Notes: a model not told the origin generated them from the sequence alone. 64,000 nucleotides of DNA from an uncultured Erysipelotrichaceae bacterium (GCA_900538465.1 UPXV01000009.1:1-64000); one strand, 5' to 3'; counted from the stretch's first letter, positions 26,099-36,253 are shown. Numbers and translations are program-made.

Positions 26099-26112
26099 CA
26101 TTTAAGTGCTAA
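26086..26112. promoter_or_regulatory. CIRCE operator 2 of clpB
   Basis: TTAGCACTG, 9-nt spacer, AAGTGCTAA: two mismatches from consensus. It covers the -35 region. Confidence 0.85.
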
Positions 26113-26132
26113 AAATATGATTTTTTATAAAA

Positions 26133-26161
26133 AAGGAATTCCTATCAATAAAGAATTCCTT
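26133..26161 (-). terminator. terminator of the priA-degV operon
   Basis: AAGGAATTC/GAATTCCTT stem with an 11-nt loop, followed on the minus strand by a run of T. It isolates clpB from the operon upstream. Confidence 0.75.
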
Positions 26162-26167
26162 ATGAGA

Positions 26168-27061
26168 TTATTTATGTTTTTGTAGTATTCCTACACCTAT
26201 TGGATAAGGTCCTGTATGCACTCCAATTGTTGCACCAATTTGTTGGAGAAGAATATCTTCTTGAAAATTTGGAAAAGCTTGTTTTAATGATTCAAACAAA
26301 TCATTTCTGAATTTTTCTCCTTCTTCCTTGTCATATCCATAACCAACACAAAATGCATAAGTCTTTGGATCAACATTGAGGTCTTGAAAATGTTGAATTG
26401 TATTTTCAATAATTTTACGTTTAGATTTTTCTCTTCCACGTGTCACACCAGAAGCAAAAATTTCTCCATCCTTTAAGACAATCAAAGGTTTAATGCCTAA
26501 AGTTTTGGCAGCCACACCAGCAACTTTTCCAATACGTCCACCATGAATCAAATATTCAAAGTTTCCAACTGTAAAGAAAATACGTCCTGTTGATTTGATG
26601 TCATTAATGATTTCAATTGTTTTTTCATAAGGATATTCAAGATCACGCATTTGGCAAGCTTGAATAACCAATAATCCTTGTAAAACAGTATTCACAGTCG
26701 CATCAATAATTGTTATGTTTTGATGAGGGTATTCTTCTTCTAGCATTTGTTTAGCTGTATTGGCACTGTTATATGAACCAGAAAATTTTGTTGTGATACA
26801 AATGCATATAATATCATCACCATTTTCTAAAATAGGACGAAATGTAGTTATGTAGTCTTCTACTGATGGCATTGATGTTTTTGGAAAAATATCTTTATGA
26901 TCAACCATAAATTGATAAAAGTCTCTAATGCCAATCTCTTCAATTTCTTTTTGATGCGTTATTCCATCTTTCGTAATATAAAAAGGAACAACATGAATCT
27001 GATATTGTTCAACTAAAGATTGATCTAAATCACAAGATCCATCACTTACAATCTGATACAT
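26168..27061 (-). CDS. DegV family fatty-acid-binding protein
   Basis: A 297-aa DegV protein. Members bind a fatty acid and include the FakB subunits that present fatty acids to FakA kinase. Family features are MYQIVSDGSCDLDQ, FPKTSMPSVEDY, the ligand-loop Ser in ITTKFSGSYNSA, GRIGKVAGVAAKTL and the C-terminal GVHTGPYPIGVGI. The ATG at 27061 has AGAAGG upstream; the ATG at 27079 lacks a site. It is the last gene of the priA-thiN operon. No fakA-like kinase gene is in the window, so a FakB role is not shown. Confidence 0.9.
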   Translation of the reverse strand: MYQIVSDGSCDLDQSLVEQYQIHVVPFYITKDGITHQKEIEEIGIRDFYQFMVDHKDIFPKTSMPSVEDYITTFRPILENGDDIICICITTKFSGSYNSANTAKQMLEEEYPHQNITIIDATVNTVLQGLLVIQACQMRDLEYPYEKTIEIINDIKSTGRIFFTVGNFEYLIHGGRIGKVAGVAAKTLGIKPLIVLKDGEIFASGVTRGREKSKRKIIENTIQHFQDLNVDPKTYAFCVGYGYDKEEGEKFRNDLFESLKQAFPNFQEDILLQQIGATIGVHTGPYPIGVGILQKHK

Positions 27062-27075
27062 TTTATAACCTTCTT

Positions 27076-27666
27076 TCATTTTGATTGTATCAATAATACT
27101 GTTCGACTATTTTCAATAATTGCATTATCCTTATTCATTTGATTAGACACACATAAAGGATCATCACGTTTTAAATGATAATGATCTAATGGATAATGAC
27201 ATTCTTTTAAAGAAATCACACTTTCATCAAAAGCAAAAAGAGAAAAATAATGATAATCTTCTTTAAGAATATGATGTATTCCTGCTTTTAAAACAGTAAT
27301 TTTGTTATAGTGATCATAAATTGTTATGTGTTTATCTTGATACTTTTCTAATAAGCACAAAACAGCTAAAAAATGATCCATTCTTTTTTGAGTAACCCCA
27401 TATAAATCAACTTCATCATAGCCGTGTGAAAAAGCATAATCAAGTGCTAAAGCTGTATCTGTATCATCTTTGATACTTGAATAAAGTTCAACTTGTAATT
27501 GTTGTAGTAATTGCTTATCTTCAATTGAATCCATATCCCCAATAGCAAGAATCGGAACAATCCCTTGATTATAAAGATGCTCAACCCCTTGATCAACTCC
27601 AATATAATCAATATGTCTATCTTTTACTTGGCCAGCATCAACACTACAATAAATTCCTATTTTCAT
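27076..27666 (-). CDS. thiN: thiamine pyrophosphokinase
   Basis: Transfers pyrophosphate from ATP to thiamine to make TPP. The 196-aa protein has the TPK fold with IGVDQGVEHL, ILAIGDMDSI (the Asp-rich Mg2+/ATP site), KDDTDTALALDYA and YGVTQKRMDHFLA. It overlaps the rpe stop by 4 bases and has a weak own ribosome site. The rsgA-rpe-thiN order is the conserved Firmicute one. It is slightly shorter than the usual 210-215 aa. Confidence 0.92.
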   Translation of the reverse strand: MKIGIYCSVDAGQVKDRHIDYIGVDQGVEHLYNQGIVPILAIGDMDSIEDKQLLQQLQVELYSSIKDDTDTALALDYAFSHGYDEVDLYGVTQKRMDHFLAVLCLLEKYQDKHITIYDHYNKITVLKAGIHHILKEDYHYFSLFAFDESVISLKECHYPLDHYHLKRDDPLCVSNQMNKDNAIIENSRTVLLIQSK

Positions 27667-28307
27667 TTTAATGACGCTATCGCTTGTTGACGATCCTTTG
27701 CTTGGAAGACATAGCTTCCAGCAACCAACACATCAGCTCCTGCTTTTTTACAAAGGTCTCCTGTTTGAGCATTGATACCTCCATCAACTTCAATGAGATA
27801 ATGACGTTGATTTCTTATTGATTTCAATTCTTCAATTTTTGATAGAGCTTCCTCTTGAAAAGATTGTCCACCAAATCCAGGTTCTACACTCATGACCAAA
27901 ACCAATTCAATATCATCCAAATATTTTTCAATAGCACAAACAGGTGTGGCAGGTTTTATACTGATGCCAACATCTTTTCCTAAATCATGAATATGGGCAA
28001 TCAATTCTTGAATAGCTTTTTCATCTTGCAAGGCTTCAATATGAAACGTAATCAAATCAGCACCTGATTTGATAAACTGGTCAACATATTTTTGAGGTTC
28101 ACTAATCATCAAATGCACATCCAAATACAAATCTGATACATTCTTAACATCTTTTAAAATACTATATCCAAAAGAAATATTAGGGACAAAATGTCCATCC
28201 ATAACATCATAATGAATCCAATCCGCTCCATAATCACGAATTGAATCCAAATCTTTTTTTAATTCAGCAAAATTAGCCGATAAAACTGAAGGCGCAACCT
28301 TAACCAT
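27663..28307 (-). CDS. rpe: ribulose-phosphate 3-epimerase
   Basis: Interconverts ribulose 5-phosphate and xylulose 5-phosphate in the pentose phosphate pathway. It is a 214-aa TIM barrel with APSVLSANF, HYDVMDGHFVPN, DVHLMI, MSVEPGFGGQSF and the phosphate-site segment VDGGINAQT. AAAGGAGAG precedes the ATG, and the 5' end overlaps rsgA by 8 bases. Confidence 0.96.
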   Translation of the reverse strand: MVKVAPSVLSANFAELKKDLDSIRDYGADWIHYDVMDGHFVPNISFGYSILKDVKNVSDLYLDVHLMISEPQKYVDQFIKSGADLITFHIEALQDEKAIQELIAHIHDLGKDVGISIKPATPVCAIEKYLDDIELVLVMSVEPGFGGQSFQEEALSKIEELKSIRNQRHYLIEVDGGINAQTGDLCKKAGADVLVAGSYVFQAKDRQQAIASLK

Positions 28308-29175
28308 ATTTTCTCTCCTTTAATACTTTACTTTCCTTTAAAAACATCAAATAATGTTCATAACGTTCTTTTGAAATCAAACCATCTTCTACAGCTTGTT
28401 TGACAGCACAATGAGGTTCACTATCATGTAAACAACCTCTAAACTTGCATGTTTGAGATAATTCTTTAAAATCATGAAAACTATGAGCAACATCAATGGG
28501 TTCCATCATTAATTCTAACGATGAAAATCCTGGTGTATCAGCAACATAACCATCATACATTTTTAATAATTCAACATGTCGTGTTGTATGCTTTCCTCTT
28601 CCTAAAGCTTTTGAAATTTCATTTGTATCAATATGCAAATGAATATCTAAAGCATTTAATAAGCTTGACTTTCCAACTCCACTTTGTCCTGTAATAACTG
28701 TTACCTTATCTTTAAATAAATGACGAATGTCTTCAATTCCTTGATTATGCTTTGCACTCACATAATGAATATCATAGCCTGCTTGTTGATAAGGAAGCAT
28801 AATATTTTTGATTTCATCTTGACTGACCAAATCCATTTTTGAAATACAAATAATAGGATGAATATCAAGATGTTCAATTAATACCAAAAAGCGATCCAAT
28901 AAAAGTGTATTCATATCAGGCTCTTTGGCCGAAAAAACCAACAAAGCCTGATCAACATTACAAATAGGAGGTCTCACTAATGCGTTGTGTCGAGGTAATA
29001 GTTGACGAATATATCCTTCTGTTTCATTTTCTATTGAGAATTCACAAAAATCACCCACCAATGGTGTTAATTCATCTTTTCTAAATTTACCACGTGCTCG
29101 ACATTGATAAACCTTATCATGATCTTCAACATAGTAAAAACCAGCTAACGCTTTAATAATTCTTCCGTTTTGCAT
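28300..29175 (-). CDS. rsgA: ribosome small-subunit GTPase RsgA
   Basis: A circularly permuted GTPase that checks the decoding centre during 30S maturation. The 291-aa protein has an OB domain (1-65), a permuted G domain with CISKMDLV (G4) before GQSGVGKSSLLNAL (G1), DTPGFSS (G3), and the Zn site CKFRGCLHDSEPHCAV. AGAGGTG precedes the ATG. It follows prkC, and the kinase phosphorylates RsgA in some Firmicutes, which fits the shared operon. Confidence 0.95.
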   Translation of the reverse strand: MQNGRIIKALAGFYYVEDHDKVYQCRARGKFRKDELTPLVGDFCEFSIENETEGYIRQLLPRHNALVRPPICNVDQALLVFSAKEPDMNTLLLDRFLVLIEHLDIHPIICISKMDLVSQDEIKNIMLPYQQAGYDIHYVSAKHNQGIEDIRHLFKDKVTVITGQSGVGKSSLLNALDIHLHIDTNEISKALGRGKHTTRHVELLKMYDGYVADTPGFSSLELMMEPIDVAHSFHDFKELSQTCKFRGCLHDSEPHCAVKQAVEDGLISKERYEHYLMFLKESKVLKERKYG

Positions 29176-29191
29176 TCATACACCTCTTTCA

Positions 29192-30991
29192 TTAATTTGT
29201 TGTTCCACCCGTTGGATTGGTTGGAGTTGTCTGATTTGTATCACCAGAACCTGTATCTGTTCCTGGAGTGACAGGTGTTGTAGGCGTGTCAGCAGGGATT
29301 TCAGGTTTATGATCATAATAGTATAAAGTAATTGTTTCTCCTTTTTTATAAACAACTGTAAAAGCATCAATAGATTGATTCATAACAATATTTAATTTCA
29401 TTGTTTTGATTTCTTCTGCAGTTGTTGGTGGAGTCATTGTTTCAAATTTCACATGGAAACCATCTTTTTCAAGAATTTGTTTGGCTTTATTAATATCTTG
29501 TCCAAGCATATTTGGAACTGTTCTTGTATAACCTTTAGAAATGGTTAAAGTGATTTTCTTATCTGTTGATGTTGGATCAACTTTCTCATTTTCTTCTAAT
29601 GATTGTGCAATAATTGTTCCTTTTTCTTCATCACTATCTTCCTCATTAACTGTGACAGTAAATCCTAATTCTTTCAATTCTTTTTCGACAGCTTCATATT
29701 TTTTACCAATATAGTTATCAATGACAATATATTTACCAGAAGAGACTGTTAAAATAATAACATCATCTTTTTTAACTGCACTTCCAGCTTTTGGGTCAGT
29801 TGCAATAACACGTCCTTGTTCAACCGTATCACTTACTTGTTGTTTAATTAATTCATCAACTTTTAAACCTTCACTTTCTAAATAAGTAATGGCTTCTTCT
29901 TTTGTAAAACCTTCTAAATTACGCAATGTAATTGTATTCGTAGGTCTTAAGAATAAGAAATACATCATTAAAAACAAAGCAACAGCTCCTGCAACACATC
30001 CAGCAATAATTGCAATTTTCTTTTTATCAGTTCCTTTTTTAGGTTCTTCAATATCTTCAACAGGTGTTGGTTTGATTTGTGTTTGTGTAAAGAAATCTTT
30101 ATCATCAGCAACAATTGTGGCAGATTCTTCATCATCTTCATAATGAAAAACTAATTTTTCTTCATTTTCACGACTTAAACATGTTTTTAAATCTTCTAAC
30201 ATATCTTTAGCACTTTGATAACGATCATGTGTATTTTTTGCAGTTGCTTTAATAATAATATTCTCTACAGATTGAGGAATAGATGGATTAAATGCTCTTA
30301 CTGATGGAATTTCATCACGCATATGTTTTAAAGCAATATTGACTGGTGATTCTCCATTAAAGGGAACCTCTCCTCTTAACAATTCATAAAAAACAATTCC
30401 TAATGCATAAATATCACTTTGAGCAGTTGCCTTTTCACCTCTCGCAATTTCAGGAGCCAAATAATGCAAAGATCCCATAATTGTATCTGTTTGAGTGACT
30501 TGAGATAAAGATTGAATAGATGCAATTCCAAAATCACCAATCTTCACGACTCCACTATCAGTAACCATAATATTTTGTGGTTTTAAATCACGATGAATAA
30601 TCCCCATAGAATGGGCTTTCGCAGTTGCACTGACGACTTGTTTCATAATATCAACAGCTTCTACAAAATGTAAAGCTCCACGTTTATGAATCAATTCCTT
30701 TAAAGTTTGTCCAGGAACATACTCCATAACAATATAATAATCATCTTTTTCATCACCAACATCATAGATTTCAACGATGTTTTTATGAGCAAGAGCAGCA
30801 GCGGCACTGGCTTCACGATGAAAACGCGTTACATAAACAGGATCTCCTGTTAAAGAAGAACGCATAATCTTTACTGCAACTGTTCTTTTTAATATTGTAT
30901 CTTCAGCTAAATAAACATCAGCCATCCCACCTTGACCAATTAATTCTTTTAAGACATAACGTCCTGCAATCATTTTATTTATTTGACTCAT
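29192..30991 (-). CDS. prkC: PASTA-domain serine/threonine protein kinase
   Basis: A membrane Ser/Thr kinase that senses muropeptides or lipid II and controls cell wall, stress and spore germination. At 599 aa: kinase domain (10-275) with IGQGGMADVY, Lys41, HRDLKPQN (Asp135) and DFG (Asp153); one membrane helix at about 325-348; three extracellular PASTA repeats (about 350-555); and a Pro/Thr/Gly-rich tail ending NPTGGTTN. The ATG at 30991 is chosen (AAGGAG 9 bases upstream); a TTG at 31000 directly abuts the SD. The start overlaps prpC by 17 bases, which pairs kinase and phosphatase. Confidence 0.96.
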   Translation of the reverse strand: MSQINKMIAGRYVLKELIGQGGMADVYLAEDTILKRTVAVKIMRSSLTGDPVYVTRFHREASAAAALAHKNIVEIYDVGDEKDDYYIVMEYVPGQTLKELIHKRGALHFVEAVDIMKQVVSATAKAHSMGIIHRDLKPQNIMVTDSGVVKIGDFGIASIQSLSQVTQTDTIMGSLHYLAPEIARGEKATAQSDIYALGIVFYELLRGEVPFNGESPVNIALKHMRDEIPSVRAFNPSIPQSVENIIIKATAKNTHDRYQSAKDMLEDLKTCLSRENEEKLVFHYEDDEESATIVADDKDFFTQTQIKPTPVEDIEEPKKGTDKKKIAIIAGCVAGAVALFLMMYFLFLRPTNTITLRNLEGFTKEEAITYLESEGLKVDELIKQQVSDTVEQGRVIATDPKAGSAVKKDDVIILTVSSGKYIVIDNYIGKKYEAVEKELKELGFTVTVNEEDSDEEKGTIIAQSLEENEKVDPTSTDKKITLTISKGYTRTVPNMLGQDINKAKQILEKDGFHVKFETMTPPTTAEEIKTMKLNIVMNQSIDAFTVVYKKGETITLYYYDHKPEIPADTPTTPVTPGTDTGSGDTNQTTPTNPTGGTTN

Positions 30992-31730
30992 TGTTGACAA
31001 CTCCTTCTTTTAATATAAGAGCAAAACCAATATTGTCTTTTCCACCAAAGGTATTCGCATTATCCATTAATTCTTTCCCTTTGTCTTCTAAAGACAAATT
31101 CTTTTGTAAAATTTCAATTAATTGACTATCAAATAATGAATTATATAATCCATCCGAGCATACCAAAAGTAAGCCTTTTTCAAATCTTTGTTTAACAAAT
31201 GAGATTTTTAAAACATCACTTACCCCTACAGCTTGTAACAGAATGTTTTTTTGAGGATGATACATAGCTTCATCCTTAGAAATTGTTCCCGAATCCACCA
31301 AAACATTTACCAATGTATCATCTTTTGTTAATTGCGTAAAGTTTTCATAATCAAAAAGATAAGCTCGAGAATCCCCCACATGAGATATATAAATATCATC
31401 ATCTTTTACTAATGCTAAGACAACTGTTGTTCCCATGCCTTCAAGTTCTTTTGATTCATAACTTTTCTTCTTAACAAGCTGATGGGCATGATTGACAATT
31501 TCGCTCATCCATGTTTGAATCTCATTCTCATCATGAAAATCACCATGATTGATATAATGTTCAATAATATCATCGCAAGTCATTTGAGATGCGATTTCCC
31601 CAGCATTATGCCCTCCCATACCATCACATAAAACAACCAAACATTCTTGATCATCTTTTTGATGATATCGTACATAATCCTGATTGATGACACGCACATT
31701 TCCCATATCACTCATTGCTATGATTTGCAT
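30975..31730 (-). CDS. prpC: PP2C-type protein phosphatase, partner of PrkC
   Basis: A 251-aa Mn2+-dependent PP2C/Stp1 phosphatase that opposes the PASTA kinase. Metal-ligand motifs: SDMGNVRVINQD, VLCDGMGGHNAGE, HVGDSRAYLF, LLVCSDGLY and GGKDNIGFAL. AGGTGG precedes the ATG, which overlaps the rlmN end by 23 bases. The rlmN-prpC-prkC-rsgA order is conserved in Firmicutes. Confidence 0.96.
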   Translation of the reverse strand: MQIIAMSDMGNVRVINQDYVRYHQKDDQECLVVLCDGMGGHNAGEIASQMTCDDIIEHYINHGDFHDENEIQTWMSEIVNHAHQLVKKKSYESKELEGMGTTVVLALVKDDDIYISHVGDSRAYLFDYENFTQLTKDDTLVNVLVDSGTISKDEAMYHPQKNILLQAVGVSDVLKISFVKQRFEKGLLLVCSDGLYNSLFDSQLIEILQKNLSLEDKGKELMDNANTFGGKDNIGFALILKEGVVNNESNK

Positions 31731-32757
31731 TCATTCCACCTACTTTCTTAGCTCTTAATTGACCACAGGCACCATCTATATCACGCCCATGTTCTTTTCT
31801 TAAAGTCACATTCACTTTTAATCTTAAGAGTTCATTTTTAAATTTTTCAACATCAATTGGAGACGATTGTTGAAACCCATGCTCATCAACGGCATTATAT
31901 GGAATCAAATTAACATAAGCATTTAATCCTTTCACATAATGAGCCAGTTGTCTAGCATGTTTCAAATCATCATTAATTCCTTTTAATAAAATGTATTCAA
32001 AAGTCACACGACGATTCGTTTGTTGAATATAATAAGCTAATGATTGACGTAAAACATCCATAGGATATTTTTTATTAATAGGCATCAATTGGTCTCTTAT
32101 TTCATCATTAGGTGCATGTAAAGAAATAGCCAAATTGGTTTGAATTCCTTCATTGGCATAAGCTTCAATTTTATCACAAAGACCACAAGTTGAAATAGTT
32201 ATATGACGGGCTCCAATTGCCAATCCTTTAGGATGGTTAATAATACGAACAAAATTCATAACTTGCTCATAATTATCAAAAGGTTCACCAGTCCCCATAA
32301 CCACAACATGAGTCACTTTTTCTTTGGTATCATTCATCACACTTAACACTTGATTGACCATTTCCCCAGCTGTTAAATTACGTTGCTTTTTCAACAACCC
32401 GCTGGCACAGAATTGACAGCCCATATTACAACCCAATTGACTGGTTACACATAAACTTTTCCCATAATCATGAATCATTAAAACAGATTCAATCAAACCA
32501 CCATCACTTAAAGCAAATAAATATTTAATTGTACCATCCGAAGAAACTTGTTTCTCAACAATTTCTAATGGACCAATCTCATAAAGTGAAGCCAATTGAT
32601 GACGTAAACCTTGAGAGATATTATTCATTTGATCAAATGAACTAACTTGTTGACGATACAACCATTCAAAGACTTGCGTTGCTCTAAATTTCTTTTCATG
32701 GAGTTGTAAGAATTCTTCAATTAATTGTTCTTGAGTGTAATCATAAATAGATTTCAT
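31708..32757 (-). CDS. rlmN: 23S rRNA (adenine(2503)-C2)-methyltransferase
   Basis: A radical-SAM enzyme that methylates C2 of A2503 in 23S rRNA and A37 of some tRNAs. The 349-aa product has the cluster ligands Cys110, Cys114 and Cys117 in GCNMGCQFCASG, the VVMGTGEPFDNY block, and the methyl-carrying/catalytic Cys near the end in DGACGQLRAK. AAAGGAAT precedes the ATG. It lies 4 bases after rsmB. Confidence 0.97.
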   Translation of the reverse strand: MKSIYDYTQEQLIEEFLQLHEKKFRATQVFEWLYRQQVSSFDQMNNISQGLRHQLASLYEIGPLEIVEKQVSSDGTIKYLFALSDGGLIESVLMIHDYGKSLCVTSQLGCNMGCQFCASGLLKKQRNLTAGEMVNQVLSVMNDTKEKVTHVVVMGTGEPFDNYEQVMNFVRIINHPKGLAIGARHITISTCGLCDKIEAYANEGIQTNLAISLHAPNDEIRDQLMPINKKYPMDVLRQSLAYYIQQTNRRVTFEYILLKGINDDLKHARQLAHYVKGLNAYVNLIPYNAVDEHGFQQSSPIDVEKFKNELLRLKVNVTLRKEHGRDIDGACGQLRAKKVGGMNANHSNE

Positions 32758-32761
32758 TGTT

Positions 32762-34009
32762 TCATTCCTTTTCTAATAAACACATATAAAAACCATCACT
32801 ATGGTAAAGATATGGTAAAATTGTTTTTTGTTCAATGATTTTCATATCAGGATGATTTTTTATAAAGTTTTCTATCTGTTTTTCATTTTCTTTTTTGTTA
32901 ATTGTGCATGTACTATATACCATATTACCACCATTTTGAAGTAATGCATATGCATTTTCTAATAATTTTTGTTGAATTTGCATAATTTCATCCATGGCAC
33001 TGGAATCATGATATTTGATTTCAGGTTTTCTTGCCAAAACACCTAGTCCACTACATGGAGCATCTAATAAGATTTTTCCAAAAGTCTTTGGTGGATATTT
33101 TTCTATCAGTTTTGTAGAATCGCCAACATGTGCTTTGACAATATCAACACCTAATCTTTGCATTTGTTCATGAACAAGAACGATTTTATGTTCATATAAA
33201 TCATAAGCTTCAATACAGCCTTGATTGTTCATTAACATTGCCAAATGAGATGTTTTACTTCCAGGTGCACAACACATATCCAAAACATAATCATTGGCTT
33301 TTGGATTGAGTAATCTGGCAACCAGCTGACTTGATTCATCTTGAATGGTTACAAGCCCTTGCAAAAAATCTTCACTATGGGCAATATTACCACCTTGATA
33401 ATATAAGGCGTCAACAGATAATTTCCCTTTTTGCCAGCACTTTTCTTTTAACAATTCATCACGTGTTGTTTTTAAAGTATTGACTCTTGCGGTTTTATAA
33501 GGCACTTCATTATTAGCCAAACAAATCTTTTGAGTTGTCGCCAAACCATATTGTTTTTCAAACATTTTAACCATCCATAAAGGATGACTTGTTGTGATAG
33601 AGAGATTTTCCAAATCAGATAAGCCCTCCAATGAAACAGAAGAAGCAAAGGCATTTTTTAAAACAGCATTGATAAATTGTGCAGTTTTATATCCTTTTTT
33701 CTTTTTGGCTAAGCTTACAGCTTCATTGACAATGGCATAATCAGGAATGGCATTCATAAATTCATGTTGATATAAACTCATCAACAATAACATCTTTTCA
33801 TAAGTTTTCACTCTTGAATGAAGATGTGGTTGTAATATATATTCAAGATACAAAAGATTTTGAACGGTTCCATAGACGATTCGTGTAATAAAGTCTTTTT
33901 GTTCTCGTGATAAAGTTGTATTTTGAAAATATGTATTGAGAGTTAAATTTAAATAACTTTGATCTTGTTTGTATTTTAATAATATTTCTAATGCTATTTG
34001 TCTATCCAT
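32762..34009 (-). CDS. rsmB: 16S rRNA (cytosine(967)-C5)-methyltransferase
   Basis: Methylates C967 of 16S rRNA. The 415-aa protein has an N-terminal NusB-like RNA-binding domain (1-135) and a SAM domain with DMCCAPGSKTSHLA, DAPCSGLGVLARKPE (one Cys) and the catalytic Cys in YSTCTINKKENE. The start has a poor SD and lies 2 bases after priA, so it depends on coupling. In most Firmicutes def and fmt sit between priA and rsmB; they are missing here. Confidence 0.95.
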   Translation of the reverse strand: MDRQIALEILLKYKQDQSYLNLTLNTYFQNTTLSREQKDFITRIVYGTVQNLLYLEYILQPHLHSRVKTYEKMLLLMSLYQHEFMNAIPDYAIVNEAVSLAKKKKGYKTAQFINAVLKNAFASSVSLEGLSDLENLSITTSHPLWMVKMFEKQYGLATTQKICLANNEVPYKTARVNTLKTTRDELLKEKCWQKGKLSVDALYYQGGNIAHSEDFLQGLVTIQDESSQLVARLLNPKANDYVLDMCCAPGSKTSHLAMLMNNQGCIEAYDLYEHKIVLVHEQMQRLGVDIVKAHVGDSTKLIEKYPPKTFGKILLDAPCSGLGVLARKPEIKYHDSSAMDEIMQIQQKLLENAYALLQNGGNMVYSTCTINKKENEKQIENFIKNHPDMKIIEQKTILPYLYHSDGFYMCLLEKE

Positions 34010-34011
34010 AA

Positions 34012-36201
34012 TTAAATTTGTGAGTATGGATTGAAATCACATACCACGCTAACCTTTCCTTTTTGTTGTTTATTATAATAATCATTCATAACATTTAATG
34101 CATCATAAACTTCTTGACTTTGAGTAAATTTCACCAAAATACGTTCACGATATAAATCCTGCATTTTAAATATCGTACTCTTTGCTGGACCTAAGACAGC
34201 TCCATGAACAATTTTTTCACTTAAATACTTATGAATATCTAAAGCCACTTGATGCGTGAAATCTTCTCGACGTGATTGTACCATGATACTGACCAAATGA
34301 CAATATGGAGGATATTTTCCAATTTGTCGATATTTCATTTCTTCTTGATAAAAACTCTGATAATCGTGCTTAGCAGCACAACGAATGGCATAATGATCTG
34401 GATTGTATGTTTGAATAATGACAGTGCCACTCTTTTTTCCTCTTCCAGAACGTCCAGAAACTTGACATAACAACTGAAAAGTTCTTTCACTAGCTCTAAA
34501 ATCAGGAATATTTAAACTTAAATCAGCATTCAAAACACCTACAAAAGTCACATTTTCAAAGTCCAATCCCTTAGCAATCATCTGTGTTCCTAACAAAATA
34601 TTAGCTTCTTGTTTTTTAAATTTTTCTAATAATTTCAAATGTCCATTTTTAGATTTTGTTGTATCGACATCATAACGAATCACACGTGCTCCTAAAAACA
34701 TCTTTTCGATTTCTTCTTCTATTTTTTGGGTTCCATAACCAACTCTTTTTAAACGTGTTGAACCACAATGTGAACAATGACTAGGATAAGCTATTTGATA
34801 ATCACAATAATGACATTTTAAACGATGATCATCTTTATGATAAGTTAATGTCACATCACAATGTGGACATTTAACAACTTCCCCACAATCTTGACATTGT
34901 AAATAAGTTGCATATCCACGTTTATTCAACAACAAAATCACTTGTTCCTGTCTATCAAGTGTTTCTTGAATGGCATTTTTCATTTTTTTTGAAAACAATG
35001 AATAATTATGTTGACGCATTTCTTCAACCATATCCACAATATCGACATGAGGAAGTGGTTTTTGATTGATACGTTGGTCTAAAGTATATAAATCATAAAC
35101 ACCTTTTAATGCTCTTGAATAACTTTCTAACGATGGCGTTGCACTTCCTAAAACAACACATGCCTGATGAAACTTGGCACGCATTTTGGCAATTTGAGAA
35201 GTTAAATAGCGTGGAGTTGATTCTTGTTTATAACTAGAATCATGTTCTTCATCCAAAATAATCAAGCCAATATTTTCAAGCGGTGCAAAAATGGCTGATC
35301 TCGCCCCTACAACAATACTGACTTCCTGACGTTTGATACGACGATATTCATCATATTTTTCTCCTTGTGAAAGTCGTGAATGTAAAATAGCCACTTGATT
35401 GCCAAAACGTTGACGAAATATATTCACCATCATAGGTGTCAATGAGATTTCTGGGACTAACATCATCACTGTTCGTTTTTGGTTTAACATTGCTTTGGCT
35501 AAAGCTAAATAAACTTCAGTTTTTCCAGAACCTGTCACTCCATGAATAAGAGAAACTCTTTGTTGATGGGATAGTATCCCGTCAACAACTTTTTGTTGTG
35601 CGGGTGTTAATGTGATTGATTTTTCTTGATCAAGTTCAATCATTTGAGGAATACGATAAGCTTCTTTGTCTTGATATTCAACAAAACCTTGTTGATATAA
35701 TTTATCAATTAACCCTTTGGTATAAGGAATTTGCTGCAAAGGTAATGAGGGATGTGCAATTAAAAAATCTAAGCACTCTTTTTGTTTCGGTGTCTTAGGA
35801 ATCCCTTCTTTAATAACGCAAACAACCTTTTTGGTCTTAATTCCTACAGCATGAGTTGTACTGGGTTTTAATTGTGTTGGTAACATAGCTTGTAAACAAG
35901 CAATACGTGGTGACAATGTAAGTTTAGAAAGTTGATAAGCTAAATCTTGAAGTTCTTGATTCAATAAGGGTTCTTCATCAACAACACTGGTAATAAAATG
36001 ATATTGAAAACCAGCTTGGGCTTCTAGTTCTTCTTTTGTTAGAGTTGTTTCTTCTTGAGCTTCCACATACCCTGTTAACTTTTGATAACCAAAAGGAACA
36101 ATGACTCTCACACCCTTTTGAATAAACGTTGGATACAAATAATCAAATGTTGTATCTAAAGAATGAACAGGATGTTCAATCAAGACTTTGACAATATACA
36201 T
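34012..36201 (-). CDS. priA: primosomal replication restart helicase PriA
   Basis: A superfamily 2 helicase that reloads the replisome at stalled forks. The 729-aa product has the N-terminal 3'-DNA-binding domain, Walker A GVTGSGKTEVYLAL, DEEH, the Zn-binding insertion with eight Cys (CQDCGEVVKCPHCD then CHYCD and CSHCG), and helicase motifs GTQMIAKGLDF and QVSGRSGRG. GGTGGTGGAAG precedes the ATG. It starts the operon downstream of the gmk terminator. Confidence 0.96.
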   Translation of the reverse strand: MYIVKVLIEHPVHSLDTTFDYLYPTFIQKGVRVIVPFGYQKLTGYVEAQEETTLTKEELEAQAGFQYHFITSVVDEEPLLNQELQDLAYQLSKLTLSPRIACLQAMLPTQLKPSTTHAVGIKTKKVVCVIKEGIPKTPKQKECLDFLIAHPSLPLQQIPYTKGLIDKLYQQGFVEYQDKEAYRIPQMIELDQEKSITLTPAQQKVVDGILSHQQRVSLIHGVTGSGKTEVYLALAKAMLNQKRTVMMLVPEISLTPMMVNIFRQRFGNQVAILHSRLSQGEKYDEYRRIKRQEVSIVVGARSAIFAPLENIGLIILDEEHDSSYKQESTPRYLTSQIAKMRAKFHQACVVLGSATPSLESYSRALKGVYDLYTLDQRINQKPLPHVDIVDMVEEMRQHNYSLFSKKMKNAIQETLDRQEQVILLLNKRGYATYLQCQDCGEVVKCPHCDVTLTYHKDDHRLKCHYCDYQIAYPSHCSHCGSTRLKRVGYGTQKIEEEIEKMFLGARVIRYDVDTTKSKNGHLKLLEKFKKQEANILLGTQMIAKGLDFENVTFVGVLNADLSLNIPDFRASERTFQLLCQVSGRSGRGKKSGTVIIQTYNPDHYAIRCAAKHDYQSFYQEEMKYRQIGKYPPYCHLVSIMVQSRREDFTHQVALDIHKYLSEKIVHGAVLGPAKSTIFKMQDLYRERILVKFTQSQEVYDALNVMNDYYNKQQKGKVSVVCDFNPYSQI

Positions 36202-36253
36202 ACTTCCACCACCTTGTTCTTTATTTTATCACAAAAAGACTCTCTTGAACACA

